A DNA stretch of 64,000 bases from Streptomyces cellostaticus (lineage in GTDB: Bacteria; Actinomycetota; Actinomycetes; Streptomycetales; Streptomycetaceae): the NCBI RefSeq assembly GCF_023630175.1, contig NZ_JALLIN010000007.1, positions 1 through 64,000 on the forward strand, in the 5' to 3' direction. Of this stretch, positions 58,558-64,000 are shown one piece after another. The position numbers were made by a program, and so were the translations under genes. Positions within the stretch are counted from its first letter, which is position 1; each line of letters starts with the position of its first letter. Under the pieces are notes generated by a model that did not search any database, was not told the DNA's origin, and saw nothing but the letters and a program-made list of their open reading frames with translations.

Positions 58558-60042
58558 ATGAGCCCAGACCTCGACCTCACTGTCCCGAGGCCCCGCCTCC
58601 GCACCCTGTCCAAGCTGCTCGAGTACGACTGCCGGCTGTTCGAGCTGGCGGCCGGCCGGCACTGGCCCGGCGCCGAGCGGGTGCTGCCCCGGCTCAGCCG
58701 GAGCGCGAACCACGGGGTGTTGTGGTTCGCGACGGCCGCCGCGATCGCGGCGAGCCGTTCGCCGCGGGCCCGGCGGGCCGCGACCCGGGGGGTGGCCTCC
58801 CTGAGCGTGGCCTCCCTGGTCATCAACACCCTGGGCAAGCGGTCGGTGCGCCGGGCCCGGCCGGTGCTGGACCCGGTGCCGCTGTCGCGGCAGCTCAAGC
58901 GGCAGCCGATCACCACCTCCTTCCCCTCCGGCCACGCCGCCTCGGCGGCCGCCTTCGCCACCGGGGTCGCCCTGGAGTCGCCGCGGTGGGGTGCGGCGGT
59001 CGCGCCGGTGGCGTTCTCCGTGGCCATGTCGCGCGTGTACACGGGCGTGCACTATCCGAGTGACGTACTGGCGGGGGCCGCGCTGGGCGCGGGCGCCGCG
59101 CTGGCGGTGCGGGGCCTGGTCCCGACCCGAACCCAGGCCGCGCCGGCGCCGCGACCCCGGACCGGGGCACCGGCGCTGCCCGACGGCGAAGGCCTGGTGC
59201 TGGTCGCCAACCGCGCCTCGGGCACCTCCGACCGGGTGCGGGTGCTGCACGAGGCGCTGCCCGGGGCGGAGATCGTGGAGTGCGCCCCCGAGGACGTGCG
59301 GGCGGAACTGGAGAAGGCCGCGGCGCGGGCGCGGGTGCTGGGGGTGTGCGGGGGCGACGGAACGGTGAACACGGCGGCCGGGGTGGCCCTGCGGCGCGGT
59401 CTGCCGCTGGCGGTGCTGCCCGGGGGCACGCTCAACCACTTCGCCTACGACCTGGGGGTGGAGGACGAACGGACCCTGGCCGACGCCGTACGGGCGGGCG
59501 AGGCGGTCCGGGTGGACGTCGGCCGGTTCGCGGCGGGCGATCACGAGGGCCTCTTCCTGAACACCTTCAGCCTCGGTGTCTATCCGGAGCTGGTGCGCGA
59601 GCGGGAGCGGTGGTCGCCCCGGATCGGCGGCTGGCCGGCCGGGATGCTCGGCGCGGCGAAGGTGCTGCGCGCCGACCGGCACCCGCTGACGGTGGAACTG
59701 CGCGGCAGGCGCCACCCGCTGTGGCTGCTGTTCGTGGGCAACGGCGTCTACCACCGGATGGGTCTCGCTCCCGGGCGCCGGACCGACCTGGCGGACGGAC
59801 GGCTGGACGTGCGGGTGGTGCACGGCACACGCAGGCCCGCGCTGCGGCTGCTCGCGGCCGCCGCGGCCGGACCGCTCACCCGGTCACCGGCCCATGCGGC
59901 GGTCCAGGTGAACCGGCTGCGGCTGACCGGCCTCGCCCCCGGGACGCCCCTGGCGTACGACGGCGAGGTGGTCGAGGTGGGCGGGGACGTGCTGGTGGAG
60001 AAGGTCCCCGAGGCGCTGACGGTGTACCGGCCGCTGTCCTGA
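58558..60042 (+). CDS. PAP2 phosphatase fused to a diacylglycerol-kinase-like domain
   Basis: 494 residues from the ATG at 58558. N-terminal half is a PAP2 phosphatase: KRSVRRARPVLD, TTSFPSGHAASAAAFATG (catalytic His) and SRVYTGVHYPSD (second His). After a Pro/Ala linker (about 190-210) a lipid kinase domain begins (LVLVANRASGTSD), with GVCGGDGTVNTAAGVA as the ATP-binding GGDGT motif and a later GNGVYHRMGLAPG. The fusion could dephosphorylate and phosphorylate a membrane lipid head group. Similar fusions occur in streptomycetes. The hydrophobic segments are few, near residues 55-125. Confidence 0.9.
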   Translation: MSPDLDLTVPRPRLRTLSKLLEYDCRLFELAAGRHWPGAERVLPRLSRSANHGVLWFATAAAIAASRSPRARRAATRGVASLSVASLVINTLGKRSVRRARPVLDPVPLSRQLKRQPITTSFPSGHAASAAAFATGVALESPRWGAAVAPVAFSVAMSRVYTGVHYPSDVLAGAALGAGAALAVRGLVPTRTQAAPAPRPRTGAPALPDGEGLVLVANRASGTSDRVRVLHEALPGAEIVECAPEDVRAELEKAAARARVLGVCGGDGTVNTAAGVALRRGLPLAVLPGGTLNHFAYDLGVEDERTLADAVRAGEAVRVDVGRFAAGDHEGLFLNTFSLGVYPELVRERERWSPRIGGWPAGMLGAAKVLRADRHPLTVELRGRRHPLWLLFVGNGVYHRMGLAPGRRTDLADGRLDVRVVHGTRRPALRLLAAAAAGPLTRSPAHAAVQVNRLRLTGLAPGTPLAYDGEVVEVGGDVLVEKVPEALTVYRPLS

Positions 60043-60192
60043 CCACCCGGCCGACCGCCGGAGCCGAGCGACGTCCACATTGCGAAACGCGGGTCTCACC
60101 ATCCGGCATGGGCGCGTACCGTTCGGCGTACCGCGCGACGGGGCGCCGGCCCCACCGCCGGTGACGTCGACCAGGGGCGAAGGGACACAGCC

Positions 60193-61014
60193 ATGCCGAA
60201 GGCACAGGAGACCGCCGTCTACACGCACGGGCACCACGAGTCGGTGCTGCGGTCGCACACCTGGCGGACCGCCGCCAACTCCGCGGCCTACCTGCTCGAC
60301 GTGCTGGAACCCCGGATGCGGATCCTGGACATCGGCTGCGGTCCCGGCACCATCACCGCCGACCTGGCCGCGCTGGTCCCCGAAGGGCACGTCACCGGCG
60401 CCGACCGGGCCCCCGCGATCCTGGAGCGGGCCCGGGCGACCGCCGAGGCACGCGGCCTGACCAACGCGGACTTCACGGTGGCCGACGTCCACGCGCTGGA
60501 CTTCCCCGACGACACGTTCTGCGTGGTCCACGCCCACCAGGTGCTCCAGCACGTCGGCGATCCGGTGGCGGCGCTGCGCGAGATGCACCGGGTGACCAGG
60601 CCCGGCGGGTACATCGCGGTACGCGACGCCGACTACGCGGCGATGACCTGGTACCCGGCGCTGCCGGGCCTGGACGACTGGCTGGACCTGTACGAGGCGG
60701 TCGCCCGGGCCAACGGCGGCGAGCCGGACGCCGGCCGGCGGCTGCGGGCCTGGGCACTGGCCGCGGGACTGTCGGACGTCACGGCGACCTCCAGCACCTG
60801 GACGTTCGCCACCCCCGAGGAGCGGGCCTGGTGGAGCGGGCTGTGGGCCGACCGCACGGTGGATTCGGACTACGCGGACCGGGCCGTGCGGGGCGGGCAC
60901 GCCACGCCCGAGCGGCTGCGGGCGGCGTCGGCGGCCTGGCGGGACTGGGGCCGGCGGGAGGACGCCTGGTTCGGTGTCCTGCACGGCGAGATCCTGTGCC
61001 GCAAAGCGGCCTGA
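60193..61014 (+). CDS. SAM-dependent methyltransferase
   Basis: 273 residues from the ATG at 60193. Class I methyltransferase: ILDIGCGPGTITADL (motif I), TGADRAPAIL, and FCVVHAHQVLQHVGDPVAAL (motif IV region), closest to UbiE-like enzymes. Substrate unknown. Its stop lies just before a bidirectional terminator facing gvpK. Confidence 0.9.
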   Translation: MPKAQETAVYTHGHHESVLRSHTWRTAANSAAYLLDVLEPRMRILDIGCGPGTITADLAALVPEGHVTGADRAPAILERARATAEARGLTNADFTVADVHALDFPDDTFCVVHAHQVLQHVGDPVAALREMHRVTRPGGYIAVRDADYAAMTWYPALPGLDDWLDLYEAVARANGGEPDAGRRLRAWALAAGLSDVTATSSTWTFATPEERAWWSGLWADRTVDSDYADRAVRGGHATPERLRAASAAWRDWGRREDAWFGVLHGEILCRKAA

Positions 61015-61017
61015 CCG

Positions 61018-61042
61018 CGGCCCCGGGGAAACCCCGGGGCCG
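61018..61042. terminator. Bidirectional terminator
   Basis: Perfect 11-bp stem CGGCCCCGGGG / CCCCGGGGCCG with loop AAA, between the methyltransferase stop (61014) and the gvpK stop (61058). Confidence 0.8.
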
Positions 61043-61057
61043 TCCGGCTCGTCCGGC

Positions 61058-61339
61058 TCACTGACGGGGCAGCAGCGGCCCCAGCGGGCCGAGGTCCAGG
61101 TTGAGGTCCTCGGGCCGCAGCCCGTAGCGGTCCCGCAGCTCGGCCATCCGCTCCTCCAGGAGCATCAGGGTGAGCCCGATCCGCTCCTCCTGGTCCTCGG
61201 TCAGCTCGCCGGTGTCGAAACGTCGCACCGCCTGCCGTTCCATGAGCTGGCGCAGCAGTTCCACCACGGTCAGCACCAGTTTGACCAGGTCGCGTTCGAC
61301 CGTGTCGGGCTCCAGGTCGAGCCGGTTGCGGGAGGTCAC
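61058..61339 (-). CDS. gvpK: Gas vesicle protein GvpK
   Basis: 93 residues from GTG at 61339. GvpK features: RLDLEPDTVERDLVKLVLTVVELLRQLMERQAVRRFD and LTEDQEERIGLTLMLLEERMAELRDRYGL (given here by their first residues at 7 and 46). GvpK is a conserved accessory protein for vesicle assembly. It is the last gene of the operon; start overlaps the gvpS stop. Confidence 0.93.
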   Translation of the reverse strand: MTSRNRLDLEPDTVERDLVKLVLTVVELLRQLMERQAVRRFDTGELTEDQEERIGLTLMLLEERMAELRDRYGLRPEDLNLDLGPLGPLLPRQ

Positions 61340-61524
61340 TGCAACTCCTCGAAGGGTGAGGGCACCGACTCGTTCACGGAGCTGATCAGCGCGTTGAGAT
61401 CGATGCGGACGAGATCGACGTCGGCTATCCGCAGCGTCAGGTCCCCGGTGATGACGACCCCGCCCGCCAGCAGCCGGTCGAGCAGGTCCACGAGTGCGAT
61501 CTCACGTCGCTCGACGACGGTCAC
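61336..61524 (-). CDS. gvpS: Gas vesicle protein GvpS (GvpA/J-like)
   Basis: 62 residues from GTG at 61524. A short GvpA/GvpJ-type protein: EIALVDLLDRLLAGGVVITGDLTLRIADVDLVRI, helix then beta hairpin, forming part of the vesicle wall or its tip. Overlaps gvpL upstream (GTGA) and gvpK downstream. Gene order gvpJ-gvpL-gvpS-gvpK equals that known for streptomycetes. Confidence 0.88.
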   Translation of the reverse strand: MTVVERREIALVDLLDRLLAGGVVITGDLTLRIADVDLVRIDLNALISSVNESVPSPFEELQ

Positions 61525-62279
61525 GCTTCCTCCCCACTGAACGAGTAGGCGGCCCAGGGTCCGGTGAGTTCCACCCGGATACCGGGGGTCTCGTCCTTCG
61601 TGCGGTCCACCAGCTCCACGAACTCCTCGCAGGCCGCGCGCGGCACCAGGTAGGCCGCGTTGAGCACGTTCTGCCCCGACGCCCCGGACAGCGCGGGATT
61701 CTGGGCGGGATGCATCCGGAAGTCCTCGGAGTGCCGGCTGAGCCGGTCGTGCAGGGATCGCGCCAACGACTCCGCCCGCTGCCACCTCTCCTCGTGCGCC
61801 TCGCTGTGCCGCCGGCGGCTGCGCAGATAGTCACGGCCGCTGGCGGGCTTCGCCGCCGCCGCGGCGGCGGGCTCGGCGGGTTCGGGCTCCACGAACACCT
61901 TCACGCCCCATTCCACCCGGCCCTCGAGCCGGTCCAGGGCGCGCCGGAAGTCGTCCTCGCGGGCCTCGATCATGGCCCGGATGCCGCTGTCGTCCCGGAA
62001 GACGGTCGCGAGGCGCAGCGGCAGCGGGGTGGTGACCGTGCTGAGCGCGGCGATCACGCCCTGGTGGGCGCGGGCGGTCGCGCTCAGCCAGTCCAGGTCC
62101 TCGAGCCGGGCGCGCAGCGCCTGCTCACCGAAGTCCGCCTCCGGAACCGTGCTGACGACCGCGACCAGTCCGTGGTGGTGCAGCAGCGCCGGCGGGGCGC
62201 CCCCGATACCGGTCAGCTCGGCCTGCAGCGGCGCGTCCAGCGGGCGGCAGACGGCGTAGACGTAGCGCAGTGCGCTCAT
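61521..62279 (-). CDS. gvpL: Gas vesicle protein GvpL/GvpF family
   Basis: 252 residues from the ATG at 62279. GvpF/L features: an opening YVYAVCRPL, VVSTVPEADFG, AALSTVTTPLPLRLATVFRD and ending with GPWAAYSF. An Ala-rich insertion EPEPAEPAAAAAAKPASG sits at about residue 138. GvpL is a minor scaffold protein. Start overlaps gvpJ stop by 4 bases. Confidence 0.93.
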   Translation of the reverse strand: MSALRYVYAVCRPLDAPLQAELTGIGGAPPALLHHHGLVAVVSTVPEADFGEQALRARLEDLDWLSATARAHQGVIAALSTVTTPLPLRLATVFRDDSGIRAMIEAREDDFRRALDRLEGRVEWGVKVFVEPEPAEPAAAAAAKPASGRDYLRSRRRHSEAHEERWQRAESLARSLHDRLSRHSEDFRMHPAQNPALSGASGQNVLNAAYLVPRAACEEFVELVDRTKDETPGIRVELTGPWAAYSFSGEEA

Positions 62280-62620
62280 GAGGTCTCCTCCTCCGTCGGC
62301 ACGCTGCCGGGTGCCAGTTCCTGGAGCCGCTCCAGCCGCTCCCTGAGCTCGGCGTTCTCCTTGGCCAGCTCGTTCCGGCGGGCGCTGGAGGACAGCGCGG
62401 GATCGGTCTCCCACCAGTCGATACCCATCTCCTTGGCTTTGTCGACCGAGGCGACGACGAGCCGGAGCTTGATGGTGAGGAGCTCGATGTCGAGCAGGTT
62501 GATCTTGATGTCGCCCGCGATGACGACACCCTTGTCGAGCACACGCTCCAGGATGTCGGCGAGGTTGGCCCCGCTTCCGCTCTGGCCGTAGGGCTCGGGG
62601 AATCGGCCGGCGGTCGTCAT
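62276..62620 (-). CDS. gvpJ: Gas vesicle protein GvpJ
   Basis: 114 residues from the ATG at 62620. The GvpA-like core is LADILERVLDKGVVIAGDIK and INLLDIELLTIKLRLVVASVD, extended by an acidic C-terminal helix (NELAKENAELRERLERLQEL) typical of GvpJ. It nucleates or caps the vesicle. Overlaps gvpZ and gvpL by 4 bases each. Confidence 0.92.
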   Translation of the reverse strand: MTTAGRFPEPYGQSGSGANLADILERVLDKGVVIAGDIKINLLDIELLTIKLRLVVASVDKAKEMGIDWWETDPALSSSARRNELAKENAELRERLERLQELAPGSVPTEEETS

Positions 62621-63774
62621 CGACGGCTCCCGCCTCCGGAGTGCTCGGGCTCCTCTTCGAACTCGGGCTCCTCCTCGTACTCCCCGTACTCATCCTCGTA
62701 CTCCTCGGGCTCCTCCCCCTGCTCCTCCTCGTAGGGGCCCTCCTCCTCGTCCTCGTACTGCTCCTCCTCGGGCTCCTCCTCGTACTCGTCCTCGAAGTCT
62801 TCGTCGTCCTCGGCGGCGGGCTCCTCGCCCTCTTCGCGCTCCTGGGGCTCCTGCGTCCCCTCCGCCTCCTCCTGCTCGGACTCCTCCTCGGCCACCGCGT
62901 CCTCGTGGCTGCGGACGACCTCGCCGTCGCGGATCTCCCCGCGCCAGCCGTCCTCGGCCTCGCCCTTGAGCGTGATGAACCGGGCGAAGTTCTTGAAGTC
63001 GAGCCGGACCCGGCGGCCCTGGGCACGCCAGATGTTGCCCGTCTTCTCGAAGAGGCCGCTCGGGTAGTACTCCATGACCAGCAGGACGCGAGTCAGGTTC
63101 TCGTCGAGCCAGTGGAAGCTCACGACGCCCTTCGTGGTGCCCTTGGCGCCCTCCGACTGCCACTGGATCTTGTAGTCGGGCACCTGCTCGACCGTGTGGG
63201 CCTTCCAGCTCCGGCTGGACCAGAAGACCTTGGCCTGCCAGTCGGAGCTCGTGTCGTCGGCGCGGCTCGCGCTCTTGACGCCCTTGGCGAAGGTGCTGAA
63301 GTCCTGGTACTGGGTCCACTGGTCGTAGGCGGTGCGCACCGGCACACCGACGTCGACGGACTCGACGATGACCGTCGGCTTGTTGCCACCGCCCTTGCGC
63401 TTCTTGCCCTTGCCGCCCCCCAGGCCCTTCAGCTTGTCCATGACGGTGTCCTTGGCGTGCGAGGCGCCGAGTTCCAGCGCGGAGCGCAGCGGCCCCTTGC
63501 CCTCGGCGACCTTGCGGCCGGCGTCCAGGGCGAGCTTGGCGAAGCCCGGGCTGTTGCCCTCGGCGATGTCGGTGAGCCTGCCCGTGGTCTCGCCGAGCTT
63601 GCGGCCGACGCCGACCAGCAGTTTCTGAGCCTGGGCACTCAGGTAGTCCTGCACCTCCGCCTTGAGCCGGTCCGCCGCCTCACTGTGCGCCAGATCGGTC
63701 AGGGGGTTGCTCGTGGCGGTTTTGCCCGCGGTCTCGCCGGCGGCCGAGGCCGCGGATCCGATGGATTCGGTCAT
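62617..63774 (-). CDS. gvpZ: GvpZ-like SRPBCC protein with very acidic tail
   Basis: 385 residues from the ATG at 63774. The N-terminal ~130 residues are helical with a Gly/Lys-rich linker. An SRPBCC (START-like) domain covers about 135-290 (VIVESVDVGVPVRTAYDQWT, VSFHWLDENLTRVLLVMEY). The last ~90 residues are almost only Glu with Asp, Tyr and Pro. In streptomycetes such a protein lies between gvpY and gvpJ as here and is named GvpZ. The tail may hold cations or gas vesicle clusters; the function is unproven. Confidence 0.85.
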   Translation of the reverse strand: MTESIGSAASAAGETAGKTATSNPLTDLAHSEAADRLKAEVQDYLSAQAQKLLVGVGRKLGETTGRLTDIAEGNSPGFAKLALDAGRKVAEGKGPLRSALELGASHAKDTVMDKLKGLGGGKGKKRKGGGNKPTVIVESVDVGVPVRTAYDQWTQYQDFSTFAKGVKSASRADDTSSDWQAKVFWSSRSWKAHTVEQVPDYKIQWQSEGAKGTTKGVVSFHWLDENLTRVLLVMEYYPSGLFEKTGNIWRAQGRRVRLDFKNFARFITLKGEAEDGWRGEIRDGEVVRSHEDAVAEEESEQEEAEGTQEPQEREEGEEPAAEDDEDFEDEYEEEPEEEQYEDEEEGPYEEEQGEEPEEYEDEYGEYEEEPEFEEEPEHSGGGSRR

Positions 63775-64000
63775 CGGTCATCGCCGCCCTTCGACTGCCG
63801 GGACCGGCTGCTGCCACGGCCGCCGCCCGCGGCCGTCTTCTTCGCGGCCGTCCGGCCGGCCGTGCTCTTCGCCGCGGTCTTCTTCGCGGGCGCCTTCTTC
63901 GCGGGCGCCTTCTTCGCCGCGGCCTTCTTCGCGGGCGCCTCGCGACGCGGCTGCTCGTCCTCCTGGTCCGCGGAGTCCTCGTGGGCTCCTTCGTCCTGCT
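63771..64000 (-). CDS. gvpY: GvpY-like protein (partial, N-terminal part outside the window)
   Basis: C-terminal 76 residues. The stop overlaps the gvpZ start (TGA within ATGA). The tail consists of Lys/Ala/Pro repeats (APAKKAAAKKAPAKK and GGGRGSSRSRQSKGG), basic and histone-like, which would contrast with the acidic GvpZ tail. The rest of the gene and gvpO, gvpA, gvpF and gvpG should lie to the right of the window. Confidence 0.75.
   Translation of the reverse strand, partial: QDEGAHEDSADQEDEQPRREAPAKKAAAKKAPAKKAPAKKTAAKSTAGRTAAKKTAAGGGRGSSRSRQSKGGDDR

Overview
The window looks like Streptomyces chromosome: very high GC, GTG and TTG starts, tightly overlapping genes, and families typical of that genus (DUF5753 and MmyB-like regulators, a gvp cluster with gvpY, gvpZ and gvpS, DUF2795, DUF6158, FdhD). 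I name no species. All calls come from reading the sequence; no search was run.

Region 1 (1-10.4 kb) is the right end of a nonribosomal peptide cluster. It opens inside the last module of a synthetase (carrier protein plus thioesterase). A plus-strand pair for 4-hydroxyphenylglycine (hmaS, hmo) and a minus-strand operon hpgT-dpgA-dpgB-dpgC for 3,5-dihydroxyphenylglycine follow. Between them sit a cysteate-synthase-like PLP enzyme and a histidine phosphatase. No dpgD is visible. The PLP enzyme suggests a further unusual amino acid, possibly cysteate, beside the two arylglycines.

Region 2 (10.4-28.3 kb) is an accessory, partly decayed island ending at a tRNA-Leu(GAG). A roughly 222-bp structured repeat occurs at 10.9-11.1 kb and again directly against the tRNA 3' end. 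It holds remnants of IS21, IS1182 and IS5 transposases and of another transposase-like gene. It also holds an S1-domain/Fic/DUF5958 gene set with two frameshifts, a run of DUF families often seen as immunity proteins (DUF4253, DUF4259, DUF4265, DUF1963), an operon encoding a WXG-type protein of the DUF6571 type, and a broken dynamin-like GTPase gene.

Region 3 (28.3-61 kb) reads as ordinary chromosome. It contains a KAS III enzyme, FdhD, an isochorismatase-like protein, an SBF-type transporter divergent from a LysR regulator, a long-chain acyl-CoA synthetase behind a palindrome, an aldo/keto reductase, a GH75 chitosanase, an SDR, methyltransferases, PCD, two HTH regulators, a lone DnaK, OsmC, a membrane phosphodiesterase, metallo-beta-lactamase-fold proteins, DedA, an aminotransferase-like protein lacking the usual lysine, a Gln/Gly-repeat cell-surface protein, DUF2795, PfpI, DUF6158, an ABC-F ATPase, an Eis remnant, a PAP2-lipid kinase fusion and a SAM methyltransferase.

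Region 4 (61-64 kb) is the distal part of a gas vesicle operon on the minus strand: gvpY (partial), gvpZ, gvpJ, gvpL, gvpS, gvpK, each overlapping the next by 4 bases or fewer.
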